This document shows positions 10,866 through 21,500 of a stretch of DNA of 64,000 nt, in pieces. The position numbers were made by a program, and so were the translations under genes. Source of the DNA: Pomphorhynchus laevis (Eukaryota > Acanthocephala > Palaeacanthocephala > Echinorhynchida > Pomphorhynchidae); NCBI GenBank assembly GCA_012934845.2, contig WNNJ02003018.1, forward strand, positions 186,001 through 250,000, written 5' to 3'. The notes under the pieces were generated by a model, which saw nothing but the letters and a program-made list of their open reading frames with translations, was not told the DNA's origin and did not search any database. Numbering within the stretch: the first letter of the stretch is position 1; every line of letters begins with the position of its first letter.

Positions 10866-11150
10866 TCGTCTTTTAAATACGTTCATGTGATATTGGGCGT
10901 ATTCACTATTATCACTGCTTGTTATTACGATAACAAATTCGATACACCGAATCTCTCTTTTGACTTTAAGATATACTATTTTAAATACCGATTTATCTTT
11001 TATATTTTCATTAATTTATAGCAATTTCTGTAAAAGGCGATTTGAGTTCCGCATTTTGTGTAAATACCATTTAAGAATAAATCAATTAAAATTCTTATAT
11101 CTATAAATTTATATGGTGCTCACGATGGTGTTCATGATGTGATAATTTTG

Positions 11151-11158
11151 CATTTCAG
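11151..11158 (+). promoter_or_regulatory. Candidate 3' splice site in eIF1A 5' UTR
   Basis: CATTTCAG ends at 11158, five bases before the ATG at 11164, after a T-rich run. It suggests an intron in the 5' leader and argues against a processed retrocopy. Confidence 0.45.
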
Positions 11159-11163
11159 ATTAG

Positions 11164-11868
11164 ATGCCGAAGAATAAAGGAAAAGGTGGCAAAAATCGCC
11201 GTCGGGGTAAAAATGAAAACGACTACGTTAAACGAGAACTAATTGTGAAGGAAGCAGGGCAAGAGTATGCTCAAGTTGCTCGAATGCTTGGCAATGGAAG
11301 ATTGGAAGCATTATGCATGGATGGACAGAAGCGACTTTGCCATATCAGAGGAAAGCTCAGAAAGAAAGTATGGATCAATGCGGGCGATCTAATATTGCTA
11401 GGATTAAGGGACTTCCAGGACAATAAAGCCGATGTGATACTGCGCTATCTGCCTGAGGAGGCACGCCAGTTAAAAAATATGGGCGCCATACCGGCTCATA
11501 TTAATATCAACGAAGCGACTGGATTTGATAAACAAGGAGCGGATGGCGATGGTGAAGTTGTAATATTTGACGACGATGCTGAAGGAGCTAGCTCATCTGA
11601 CGAAGATAATGACCACCGCCGAACAGAAAAGTACGCTGATGTTAGTCCAAGTAGCGAGGAAGATGAGTCTGATGACGAAGAAGATAGTGACACCGGCTTG
11701 GTTGTTAAAACAGAAACCGATCAACGTAAGGTAACATTCAAGAAATCTGTTAATAAAGTACAATTATCGCCTTCGTACGAGGATGAAAGTGATGAAGCGG
11801 AGAGAATAGTGCCGATGTTTAGTAAAGATAAACGTCGAGTTTTTCAGCCAGATGAAGACTGTTATTGA
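11164..11868 (+). CDS. eIF1A: Translation initiation factor eIF1A-like, with a long acidic tail
   Basis: 234 codons. eIF1A binds the 40S A site, promotes scanning and start-codon selection with eIF1, eIF2 and eIF5B in the cytoplasm. The first 120 residues follow the family closely: basic start [19 protein letters not shown], then the S1/OB-fold stretch with [49 protein letters not shown] and [14 protein letters not shown]. Animal eIF1A is usually about 145 residues. Here the acidic tail is replaced by a much longer Ser/Asp/Glu-rich region ([22 protein letters not shown]) with a Lys-rich patch and ends DEDCY. The coding region is uninterrupted. ATG 11164 is chosen because it gives the family's exact N-terminus. 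A splice acceptor lies just upstream, so an upstream non-coding exon is likely. An expressed gene or a retrocopy with intact frame are both possible. Confidence 0.93.
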   Translation: MPKNKGKGGKNRRRGKNENDYVKRELIVKEAGQEYAQVARMLGNGRLEALCMDGQKRLCHIRGKLRKKVWINAGDLILLGLRDFQDNKADVILRYLPEEARQLKNMGAIPAHININEATGFDKQGADGDGEVVIFDDDAEGASSSDEDNDHRRTEKYADVSPSSEEDESDDEEDSDTGLVVKTETDQRKVTFKKSVNKVQLSPSYEDESDEAERIVPMFSKDKRRVFQPDEDCY

Positions 11869-12047
11869 TATTCGAAAATAGATAAATATTTTAAACAAAT
11901 AATTTTTATTCCTTGACTTGCCTTTGTTTTCGTTTTATAATAATCACAGTGATTTCGATAGTTTAGTAACAGATTTTTAGTATCTTTGGTATACCGTTAT
12001 TAAAATACTTATTCGCTGTCGTGCTTCTACAAATGATTTAATCTTTA

Positions 12048-12053
12048 AATAAA
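12048..12053 (+). terminator. Polyadenylation signal AATAAA for eIF1A
   Basis: AATAAA 180 bases after the stop codon, with further AATAAA-like words at 12080; no closer canonical hexamer was seen. Confidence 0.4.
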
Positions 12054-12130
12054 AAATAATATTCAATAATTTTAATATTCAATAAAAACAATTTTATCTC
12101 ATTAGCTTATTTATTTAATCAACAAGATCA

Positions 12131-12149
12131 AATTTTATCTTATTGGATT
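12131..12149. repeat. 19-bp direct repeat, left copy, flanking a LINE
   Basis: AATTTTATCTTATTGGATT, repeated exactly at 14454-14472, with the similar words TTTAATCAA just before both copies. The pair brackets the LINE remnant and looks like a long target-site duplication. Confidence 0.6.
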
Positions 12150-12195
12150 ATTATTAATTTCGTTTCATCTAATCTGCGACGTTATGTTCTGAAAA

Positions 12196-14290
12196 TCTTG
12201 TGTGAAGAGAGGAGCTGAGCTATCAACCGATCACTACCTTGTAATTAGTAAACATCGATGGCAGGATCAAATGCTAGACAAGACTGATAAACCCAGACGT
12301 TGTGTAAGGGCGTGCTGGAAGCGTCTAGCAGATGTTTTTGTCAAAGAACGTTTTTCCCGCTACATCCGGGAGGAATTCTCTCGGTTGTCAGAAGAGGTGA
12401 AGAGCATTGATCAAGAATGGGAGGTATTCAGATCCTCGCTTGCCAAAGCAACTGTAAAAAGTTGTGGCTCGAAGGTCTTAGGTGCTTGTCGCTGAAAAAA
12501 TACTCGAACTACTTGGTGGACACCAACAGTTAGAGATTTTGTCCAACAGAAGAAGCTGGCTTATAAGACAACTTTGTCAGATAAATCAGTGGAAGCTGTA
12601 GACAAGTACCGAAAAGGAAAGAGAGCTTCAGCTCGAGCAGTTGCTGAAGCGAAAAAGGCGGCTTGGGAGAAGTTTGGAGAGCACTTAGAACTTGATTATA
12701 GGTCAGCTTCAAAGATGTTCTGGAGGACAATCAGGAACCTTCGTGTTGGAAAGCAGAAAACTCTTCAAACTATCTATGACAAGAGAGAATATATGCTGAC
12801 TGACATTGAAGAAATTCTTGGTTGTTGGAAAGAGCATTTTAAGAGTCTTCTTAATCCGATGGATATACCTTCTCTTGTAGAAGTCGAGCCTTTAGAACTA
12901 ACGGAAATATTCATCTCTTTGGAAGAGGGCATTGCTGTTGTTAAAAAACTTCGTAATGGCAAGTCTTCTGAAGTAGATGAGATTTGACCTGAAGCGTTAG
13001 AGGCTCTTGAAGTTGTTGGCAGGAAGTGGTTAATACGGACCTTCAACGTTGCATTAAAGTTGGAACAATGTCCTAGTGAGTGGCGAACTGGAGTTGTGGT
13101 ATCGATCTTTAAGAAAGGTGACCGAAGAGTGTGTTCCAATTATTGGGTTATCACTCTTTTTAGCCAGACTGATAAGCTATTTGCTAGGATTCCGGAGTTA
13201 AGGATACGGCCTATATTTGAGGAACAGTTTCAAGATGAACAATGCGGCTTTCGTCCAGGTCGTGGAACCACGGATCAGCTATTTACACTCTCAACTATCC
13301 TCGTACCGTCTTAAAAGTTCGCTCTCCCTATCTACATGTGCTTTGTAGATTTGAAGAGGCATTTACCATAGTTCCGCGAGAGAGGTTGTGGGAGGTACTT
13401 AATGAGTATGGAGTACCACACTACCTTTGGGTAACAGTGGCTTCTCTGTATAAGCAAAGTATGAGTTGTCTTTGTGCTCTAGATAGGAAATCTGAATATT
13501 TTTCAGTAGGCGTTATCTTAGTCAGGTTTATCCTTTGTCTCCACTATTGTTCCTTGTTTACATGGTCAAAATTACGAGACAGGCTGCTCTGTTGGATGCG
13601 ATCTTCAGTTCGGTTCCATCAGAATACCATCTCTACTTTTTGCAGATGATGTTGTCTTGTTGGCTTCTTGTCTTGAGGATTTACAGGACAATAAGTTAAC
13701 TCTTTTTGGGAAAAAGGTTCTTCCTGATGTGGAGGACTTCAAGTATCTTAGGATATTGTTCTCGTGGAACGTCAGGAACATATGGGAGATTGAGAAGCGG
13801 ATTTGTGCAGCTAACGCAGCAATGCGTTCTTTGTACAAATATGTCGTGATGAAGCGGGAGTTGAGTATTCGCGCGAAGCTTTCGGTTAACCAATCAATCT
13901 TCGTTCCTATCTTAACCTGTGGTTATGAGCTTTGGGTTATGGCCGAAAGGATATATCTTGCATACAGGTAACCGAAATTAGGTTCCTTCGCGGTGTGGCC
14001 GGTCTTAGCCTTAGAGATAAGGTTAGGAATTCGGTCATCCGGGATGAACTCTGAGTAAAGTCACTGCTTCTTCACATCGAAGAAAGTCAGCTGAGGTGGC
14101 TAGGACACGTTCTGAGGATGTCTAGGGATCGCCTTTCTTGTCAGGGTTTTCTAGGCCGTTCTCTCCGGAAAGTGTCCTCGATGTAGACCTCGATACCGGT
14201 GCAGAGATCAATTCTCGAAACTGACAGAAAACCGCCTTGGGCTATCTGAAAAAGAACTCTGGTCTCTCGCCCAGGGTCGTGATGTCTGAA
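12196..14290 (+). pseudogene. Broken APE-type LINE (RTE/Rex-like) with RT remnants
   Basis: Successive plus-strand pieces: 12202-12495 (ELSTDHYLVISKHRW, the end of the endonuclease), 12574-12987 (linker with KKAAWEKFGEHLE and RNGKSSEVDEI), 13060-13314 (EWRTGVVVSIFKKGD, QCGFRPGRGTTDQLFTLS), 13330-13650 (EEAFTIVPRERLWEVLNEYG) and the catalytic box FADD at 13639-13650. About 13680 the sequence jumps to LFGKKVLPDVEDFKYL, an internal deletion, and continues to the C-terminus (LRGVAGLSLRDKVRNSVI, QLRWLGHVLRMS) near 14150. Stops and frameshifts throughout; most of the endonuclease is missing. Clade name is inferred from sequence style. Confidence 0.8.
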
Positions 14291-14453
14291 GTAGTTTATT
14301 TCGTGCACTGCCTCTTGTGCGTTATTATTTCTATTTTTTTTCTTGTCGAGAAATTCGTGTTATTATTAATAAAAAACAAGTGTGACTCATTAGATTATTT
14401 AGTATCACTATTTATTGATCATCACTATTTTTTAATATCCCTTTAATCAATAC

Positions 14454-14472
14454 AATTTTATCTTATTGGATT
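14454..14472. repeat. 19-bp direct repeat, right copy
   Basis: Exact match of 12131-12149. Confidence 0.6.
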
Positions 14473-14474
14473 TA

Positions 14475-15000
14475 AAATTATATTTTATTATAACCGTTCC
14501 AAATTTTATTTTATTGTTTAGCAAAAAAAATTCTGATTATTTTCATGGTTTCATAAGACCTTGTCAGAATCAGTACTAAAGCACCGATAAATGTGAGCGG
14601 AGAAACTTTCCAATTATGACGACGAGCACAATTAATCCCAATTATGTATTGCGAGTTTTCATTGTTTACCAAATATAATATCAATTTGATACCAAATTAA
14701 TATTAATATAAATTAATATAAATAATATTTATAATAATTAAAATAATATAAATAATATTTATATTTATATTTTTATAAATATAAATAAATATAAATTGAT
14801 ATATATATATTTTCAGTGGTCGGTTTTGATATTATCCTCGTGTGGTTCGTTAAATCCTATCAGAATCACTGTACACTATATTTTATTTACAATATTTTAT
14901 TGTAACCTTATTTATTCTGTTCCAAGTTATATTAAATATAAAAATCAATTTGATACCAAATATATAATTCTTTCAAGATCTAATTGTAGGTACTAAGAAA
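14475..15000. other. AT-rich interval, nothing recognised
   Basis: A/T-rich with runs of ATAAATATT at 14700-14800. No gene or shared repeat seen. Confidence 0.5.
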
Positions 15001-15002
15001 GT

Positions 15003-15412
15003 CTAATATTTAAATCGGTCGTTGAATATGAACGAAACACTCGCTTGGTCTGTAATCAGTTGAAATTTTCGACCTATCAAATAATGTCGCCAATATTTGA
15101 GGCATTCAACGATCGCAAGTGCCTCTTTTTGAACTGATGAATATGTCTTGGTAGCCCCTTGTAATGTTTTTGAAAAGAAAGCAAGCGAATGCCTATCTTG
15201 AGAGAGTACTCCTGCAATGGCATTCTTTGATGCATCCGTCTCGACAATGATCATTTTCGACTCGTCGAATACTTTTAGGACAGCTTCCGCGATCTCTTGT
15301 TTGATTGAGTTGAATGCATTTGCTGAATTTGTAGCCAGGGGGAATTCGTGCACGTCTAGAAGAGGGTGGATCTTCTCTGAAAAGTTTGATATCCACCTGG
15401 AATAATGGCACA
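15003..15412 (-). pseudogene. Gypsy-type element: RNase H region
   Basis: Minus strand has an RNase H of the Ty3/Gypsy kind: MIIVETDASKNAIAGVLSQ (first catalytic Asp), then YSSVQKEALAIVECLKYWRH and GRKFQLITDQ. It ends at 15003 with no integrase and no LTR visible beyond. It continues from the RT at 15413-16156 after a frame change. Confidence 0.8.
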
Positions 15413-16156
15413 CATGCCGAGAATTCTTTTAAGGTCTGTAACATTCCGAGGCTGTTCCATGGTTGTAATAGCTTTTGTTCTATCAGGGTCGGGTCGTATG
15501 TTATTGTGTGTTACCAGGTAGCCGAGCAAACAAATCGACGTGAGACCGTACTTACATTTACTTTCGTTCAAGGTTAGTCCATACTTAACAGTAGTATCTT
15601 TGAATAGACGTAGGTTCACATCGTGATCGCCTTTATCTGTACCGCATACGACAATATCATCCAAATATGCAAATGTGCCCTTCAGCGATTCGGCTTCTAT
15701 CATATTAACTATGATTCTCTGAAAGACGGTCGGGGCATTTGTCAATCCAAATGGAACCCGGTTAAATTCGTAAAGCTTGCTCATTGCTTCGAAGACGGTG
15801 TAACACTTCTCTGACTCTCGCATTAACACTTGGTAATACGCGGACGTCAAATCAATCCGGCTGAAGAACGTATACGTAGCGATACGTTCAATAGTACTGT
15901 CAATCCTTGGAAGTGGATATGCATCTAGTTCGGTGAACTTATTAATTGTCATCGAATAATCCACCACAAGTATTTGCTTCCCTGATGGATTTGAAACTAC
16001 CACTACTTGCGCTCGCCAGAGTGACTGACTGTGACGAATAATTCCTTCGCGCAATAATTTCTGAACTTCACGATCGATGAAATCGGAATGCAAGCGGCTG
16101 TACTTCCTTGATTTGACAGCAATGGGGCGACAACCTGGTGAGAGCGTGTTAAACAT
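15356..16156 (-). pseudogene. Gypsy-type element: reverse transcriptase
   Basis: Open for 266 codons. RT motifs in order: VQKLLREGIIRHSQSLWRAQ, VVVSNPSGKQILVVDY, FFSRIDLTSAYYQV, FGLTNAPTVFQRI and FAYLDDIVV, with the YLDD box at 15656-15667. The C-terminal part (CLLGYLVTHNNIRPD) is typical of Ty3/Gypsy pol. It overlaps the RNase H frame near 15356-15413, where a frameshift breaks pol. This is one internal piece of a degraded LTR retrotransposon. Confidence 0.85.
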
Positions 16157-16215
16157 AGAAACTTAACGTCATGATACGTTCGTCCTTGAATAATCGCGTT
16201 TGCAAGGCAATATTT

Positions 16216-16858
16216 CTAAACAGTAGATGATTTGTCTGTGGCGGCCATCGTTATGACATTGTGACATGAATGTGTAGTTAATCTCAACCTCTTGGCAACT
16301 GAAGCATTTATAAAATTCGTCGAACTCCCGGTGTCAATCAACGCTCTCATATTATGATCATTTACCTTAATGTTTACGATCGAACGTCTTAGGTCGTTAT
16401 TTATACTAGCGAGCATGACGCCAACAGCCTCAAACTCTGAATCTTCAGTCATTGCGTTAATACGAGGACGTTTGGATGACTTACACACAAGCAAAATGGC
16501 CACGTTTGCCACTGTCGACAATCTGCATTTCTTGCTGGACATATGCTGCGATGATGGTACTGCCAGCCACATAAATAGCAATGTTTGGACATACTGACAT
16601 CTGTTATCTTGTTATAAACAGAGCCTCCAGCATTGAGATGCCATCATCGTAAGTTGTTGCAGATTCGATATGTCGATAGACCGTACTTGACACGTGATTG
16701 ACAAGGATGTCCAAACGTGAATCAGCAGGTAAGTCTAAGATGCTGTTTAGGAACTTTGTAAATCGTCTTTTCCAAGGGGCCCATAGAGTGGCTGCGTCAA
16801 GAGTATCTGGTTCGAGAGCCAACTGTTCTGGTTTGAGGAACTTCTCCATAGTTACCAA
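16216..16858 (-). pseudogene. Gypsy-type element: gag end, zinc knuckle and aspartic protease remnants
   Basis: 16858-16604 reads like the start of gag (MEKFLKPEQLALEPDTLDAA, WAPWKRRFTKFL). A damaged zinc-knuckle stretch follows near 16520-16570 (CPARNADCRQ in one frame, then VCKSSKRPRINA in another). 16581-16216 holds the aspartic protease motif MRALIDTGSSTNFINASVA (DTGS active site). Order gag, knuckle, protease, RT, RNase H fits Ty3/Gypsy. Most of gag is deleted, and no LTR is seen to the right. Confidence 0.75.
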
Positions 16859-16859
16859 T

Positions 16860-17800
16860 TGTCAAATAAATTGACGTAAACCAAAAGATGGATTTATCTA
16901 GAACAAATCTAGAACAAACAAAACGTTTATAGTTATAATGCCATATCACTTGCATTTTAATTATAATTATTGGCAAAATTATGGTAATAAATTTATGTAA
17001 TTATAGAAAATAGCTTTTTGAACTAAACATTTAAATTATATTGATCGGGCATTATGCATTGTTAATAGAATTATGTAATAAATATGATAATCTTGATATT
17101 TAAATTCACATTATAATAAGTTTAATTTGTCGACTTAATATATTCAATTTGGCTAACTCATAAAACTTATTAACATATTTAAAAAATATAAACATGTAAA
17201 TTTAGTTTATAAACTGATGAAATAATATATTTACGATAAATAAATAATTTAATAAATAAATAAACTGATAAAATAATATATTTACGATAAATAAATAATT
17301 TAATAAATAAATAAATAATTTATTTATTATGTGCGTGATTTAATAAGCAAATCGATTGTTTGGTTTAAGCATTCGTTTCGTTAAATTGTTTAAATTTAAA
17401 GAACGCAATTGTAATGCTATCAATAAGCCAAATGCTTAGTTTCAAATAAGTATAATGTACCTGGGCAATCTCGGTACTTGTATTCTTTTCAAAATGACAT
17501 CCTGCTGAGCAAATACATAAGCTCCTTACCTCGCGATTATCAGCCATCGTCCGCCTCGACTGGATCCTTAGGTGTGTGAAATACCCTTAGTGGCTCAATC
17601 GTAGAGTTACACGTTATTGTGAGCTGGTGGGAATTGATTCCAATATTCGGATGGCAGAGTGATGATAAAGAATGTAATGCTATTTTTCAATTGTGTTTTC
17701 TTTTCCAGTATTTATTTTGTAGCCTTTTATGTTATTAGCTCCATATGTTCATTTTAAATAGTTGATAATGATCCATTATTGGATGAATAATTATTGGAGC
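16860..17800. other. Mostly non-coding; one weak first-exon candidate
   Basis: AT-rich. On the minus strand ATGGCTGATAATCGCGAG is followed at once by GTAAGG (about 17545-17520), which looks like a short first coding exon with a donor site, but no downstream exon could be matched, so I do not call a gene. Confidence 0.25.
17209..17330. repeat. 53-bp tandem duplication in AT-rich DNA
   Basis: ATAATATATTTACGATAAAT followed by AAATAATTTAATAAATAAAT occurs twice in a row, preceded each time by TAAACTGAT. Confidence 0.75.
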
Positions 17801-17830
17801 TGGATCAAAGAAAGCATGAAATTTTTAAAT

Positions 17831-17986
17831 AATTATTGGATCTGGATCAAAGGAAAGAATAAATTATTTTTGATATTTCGCTAACTTCTGTTAGCATCTT
17901 CAGAAAATTACTTTAGTAATTTTAGTAACAGTAGTTAGCGAAATATCAAAAAATTTCCTCTTTACTTTGATCCAGTTCCAATAATT
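17831..17986 (-). mobile_element. Long palindromic repeat (two arms about 65 bp) with hammerhead-like core
   Basis: Left arm starts AATTATTGGATCTGGATCAA and the right arm ends with its near reverse complement (TTGATCCAGTTCCAATAATT). Both arms include GATATTTCGCTAAC or its complement. A further partial copy of the left arm lies at 17790-17820. No ORF. The arm sequence GTTAGCGAAATATC is also the hammerhead box 2 region. Confidence 0.7.
17876..17903 (-). ncRNA. Hammerhead ribozyme-like core (CTGAAGA type)
   Basis: Minus strand: CTGAAGA (17897-17903), one extra base, perfect 6-bp stem GCTAAC/GTTAGC with loop AGAA, then GAAA (17876-17879) and TATC. Matches CUGANGA, stem II, GAAA. The stem III and cleavage-site part is weak. 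The same motif with other stem sequences occurs at 10193 and 10774, and half of it at 59602-59615. Confidence 0.5.
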
Positions 17987-17999
17987 CTTTAGCAACTAT

Positions 18000-19060
18000 T
18001 AACGTTATATGTTGGTTTGTTCAAAATACGTTTTACGTTTCTCGAAATTAGTATCGTATACGTTCATTTATATATTAACTTGATTCTGACATCACGTCTC
18101 TGGTATACCCTAAAAAATATGATTGTCAAAGCAGATAAAGCTTAGTGGTGATCGCGAACTAAATGGATTTAATTCTACATTAAATCCAATTTTATTTTTG
18201 CATATTTACAAGTGAATTTTCGATGACGCTGATTGCCACAGTTTATTACCAAACTCATCAATTAATAGCATCCGTTCAATTAAGTTTGTGTGAATTTCAC
18301 AATATTGAATGACAATCATCAAGGCAATTATCAATTACTGAATGAGCATCGTCTTCTCCATATTAATAGTAAAGTATTTATCCGAAATCATTGCTTAATC
18401 GACACGCAGTGGATCCAATAATATAGCTAATGTAATTTCAATATCATGACTAAAATGTTTTAGAAAATTTATTCTACATTACATTTGATGCATACATTTT
18501 TATTTTAAATAAAAACTGAGTAAAATCGGAAATCATTCAAATAACAATTTTAAGACACTAAATTTAGTTATCTAATAAATGTAATTTATAATCTCGGTTA
18601 GGCTACGAGAAAAACAAGCATTTATTTCCTATGCGCTACTGCCATAATATCAGCTCTGATAAAAATGTACTTTGACTATAAAATATTATATTTTGCTGTA
18701 TTAAAATTGTTCCATACAAAAATAATATTTTTATATGTATTTTGCTGAATATTCAAAAATATTCATCAAAAAACTATGCGCATTTCGCGGCTACGACTCG
18801 GCCTCACACGAGCCTGAGACGCAATATAAAATTTGAAGTCAATTTCTGTAATAGATTGAAATGATAGCTTACATAGAACACTGATTTTATAAACTCTCAT
18901 TTAACGACAATTGATATTAGCAAAAATTTTACATATTTATTTTAGTTTACCAAATAAATTTTATCACTAAAAAATCAAAAATTGAAAAATAGTAATTCAT
19001 TAAAATATTCAACAAAATTCATCACAAATATTAGCTAAATAGTATAATGCAATGTAAAGT
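18000..19060. other. AT-rich interval, no supported gene
   Basis: No coding motif. A CG-rich island of about 50 bp at 18778-18825 (CGCGGCTACGACTCGGCC and flanks) stands out in AT-rich DNA but I cannot assign it. Confidence 0.4.
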
Positions 19061-19063
19061 ATC

Positions 19064-20635
19064 ATGGCGATCCCATTGGTCCAATTGGTGTTGCTCTAGC
19101 AGTAAATCCTATTTCGCACTCCCTTCAATCCACCTTTAACGCGTGGTACTTGGACGACGCAACGCTTGAAGGAGATTCATCTGTTGTGCTGCACGATTTG
19201 GAGACGATTTTGGCATCAGCTAACCGAATAGGTCTAGAGCTCAATGCAGGCAAATGTGAGCTCATGTTCCTAAATATGGGGAACATGAAATCGAACAGAT
19301 GGATACTACCTTTTCATCTGTAGCCCCAAACATAAAAGTGAGTCGGGAACATTTGCAAATCCTTGGAAGTGTTGTCTTTGAAGAGAATTCACCGGAAGAT
19401 TTGGCTTAGAGCGAAGAGCAATTGGTATTAATGTGCACTAGCGTTTGCGAGCTACGTGCTCACGAGGCACTTTTTCTTGTAAAAAACTGCCTTTACATGT
19501 CCAGACTGCTTTATAAGTTCCGTACAACTCCTTGCTTCAACATAAACGCGGAACTTTATAAGCTCAACGATGTACTGGAAAATATTTATCCCACATCACA
19601 AATTGCGCGATAACGAACGATTCTTGGCGTCAAGCTTCATTGCCCGTGCCGTTCGGTGGTTTGGGAATCCGCAGTTCAGCGGGCATTGTTCTTCCGGCTT
19701 ATTTATCTTCTGTAGTGGCAACGAGGGACTGCGTCAACATTCTTTTGAATAACTCTACACATTGCCCACATTTTGACGCTGGCTTCTTAACTTGGTTGGC
19801 CAAGACGGGTTCCAGTGAGGCACCGTCTAATAGCCATAAACAATCCGCCTGGGACACTCCACTCGTTAAACGAGCTCATGAACCTTTAATTGAAGGCTAG
19901 GAAGACGAGGCATCTCGCGTGCGAATTATGACGGTCTCCACAAGTGAGTCTGGTGCTTGGCTAAACACAGCTCCGATTGGTGCCCTGGGAACTTTGCTCG
20001 ATGACGAGGTTGTGAGATTGAGCATTTCCCTAAGACAAGGCCTTCCTACATGCACTCTACACATATGTCATTGTAGAGTGTCTGTTGACGAGTCAGGACG
20101 ACACGGATTAGCACGCAGAATTTCGAGAGACAGATTACCCAGACACGCGGAAATAAATTCAGTGATAAGCACAGTCCTCAACACCGTCAACGCCCCAAAC
20201 ATTCTAGAGCCATCCAATGTATGCAGATCGGACTGTCGACGTCTTGATGGAGTAACCATTTTCCCTTGGCGTGAAGGGAAATCTTTGATGTGGGACGCCA
20301 CCTGCGTAATCACTCTTGCAGCCAGCAAAGTTGGGAATGCAGCCAGAGCAGCGGGCGAAGCAGCTTCATATGCCGAAGAGCGGAAACGGCTGAAATATGC
20401 CGACTTGACCATGCCCCAGATATTTTGCCCTTCTGAAGTAGAGACTTATGGATCACTGGGCTCTTCCGCTTTGGCTCTTGTTAAGGAGATAGGAAAAAGA
20501 TTGAAGCACGTTATCGGGGGTTCACGTGGTACTTCATACCTCCTCCAAAACGTTAGCATAGCCATCCAACGTGGAAATGCTGTCAGCATTCTGGCGACGG
20601 CTCCAAAGGGCAAGAACATGATAGGCCGGTGGTAG
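19064..20635 (+). pseudogene. YLDD-type RT plus PD-(D/E)XK nuclease LINE remnant
   Basis: 19064-19300 reads GDPIGPIGVALAVNPI then FNAWYLDDATLEGD; the catalytic box lies in 19144-19158. Frameshifted thumb pieces follow (ELRAHEALFLVKNCLYMSRL, then PVPFGGLGIRSS). The best part is 19919-20635, an open frame with a degraded zinc motif (CTLHICHC, GRHGLARR), then a nuclease domain RRLDGVTIFPWREGKSLMWD, the SYAEERKRLKYADL helix and a C-terminal QNVSIAIQRGNAVSI. Asp in RRLDG and MWDATC plus the downstream basic residue fit PD-(D/E)XK. R2-superfamily-like architecture is inferred. The 5' half is missing. Confidence 0.8.
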
Positions 20636-20929
20636 CATCCAGTCTTGTTCAAAGAATGACATTTCTCAACGAAGAAGACAAACGTTCTCCTGTATTTATC
20701 TTTTTTTTAATTATTTATATTTGTTTTATAAAAAAATTCACTTTAAAAAATTTCAATGTTAAAACAACATAGAATAAAAATTATAGTTAATAGTAATATG
20801 TAGATACTATTCGTAGTCGTTTTGTAGGTGTAGATCAGGCAGAGCAAAATTTAGTGCGATTTTTTGTTGGTTAAGAATATTAATTAATAGTTATTTTAAA
20901 TTATCTAATTATAAATACTTGTTTTAATG

Positions 20930-21045
20930 AGTATTTTTTAAAAAGTCATTTTTATGAATTGACTAATAAATAACAGACGTTGTATCATAATAAGAATTAG
21001 AGGTCATCAGCAGGAACTGCTATGCTATCAGGTTTCTGTTTAATT
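20930..21045 (-). repeat. R1 repeat family, diverged copy
   Basis: Shows TGAATTGACTAATAAATAAC, AGACGTTGTATCA, GAGGTCATCAG and ACTGCTATGCTATCAGG in the plus strand; the canonical reading sense of R1 is the minus strand here. Ends after GTTTC. See the R1 copy at 61337-61630 for the family description. Confidence 0.75.
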
Positions 21046-21114
21046 TAAAAAATTATAAATAATAAATAATTGTTATAAGATTTAATATAACTTATATATA
21101 GTTAAAATAAAAAA

Positions 21115-21235
21115 TTGAAATTTAAAATAAAATTCAATTTTTATGAATTGGCTAATAGATAACTATAATCTTATTATACCTATAATAAGATTAAAGGTCA
21201 TCAGGAAGAACTGCTATGCTATTAGGTTTCGACAC
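21115..21235 (-). repeat. R1 repeat family, diverged copy
   Basis: TGAATTGGCTAATAGATAAC, AAAGGTCATCAGG and ACTGCTATGCTATTAGG then GTTTCG, spaced as in other R1 copies. Less similar in the middle. Confidence 0.7.
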
Positions 21236-21394
21236 ATATTCTCACTAATGACAATATTTAAATATTTACAATTATTAAAAAATAATTAAATAATAAATAA
21301 TTATAAATAATAAATAATTTTATATAAGGTTTTATAATATTTATATTAAAAATTAAAATTAAAATTTAAAATTAAAGTCAATTTTTATGGATTG

Positions 21395-21500
21395 ATAAAT
21401 AAATTGACTATTATAAATTGACTAATAAATAACAGACGATGTATCAGAATAAAAATTAGAGGTCATCAGGAGTGACTGCCATTATATCAGGATATTATAA
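21395..21500 (-). repeat. R1 repeat family, diverged copy
   Basis: TTGACTAATAAATAACAGAC, GAGGTCATCAGG and ATATCAGG. It lacks the GTTTC end. Three copies in a row between 20.9 and 21.5 kb form a degenerate tandem. Confidence 0.65.

Noticed and set aside
11496-11693. Ser-rich minus-strand frame inside eIF1A
   Set aside because: It is the complement of the acidic Asp/Glu/Ser coding run.
14796-14996. 66-codon hydrophobic plus frame
   Set aside because: AT-rich sequence commonly gives Ile/Tyr/Phe-rich frames; nothing conserved.
15003-16858. Complete LTR retrotransposon with LTRs or an envelope gene
   Set aside because: No flanking direct repeats, no integrase and no env-like frame were found; only gag to RNase H remnants.
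17365-17547. Minus-strand 60-codon frame with a plausible first exon (MADNRE then GTAAGG)
   Set aside because: No matching downstream exon or known protein; a donor-like GTAAGG by chance is common.
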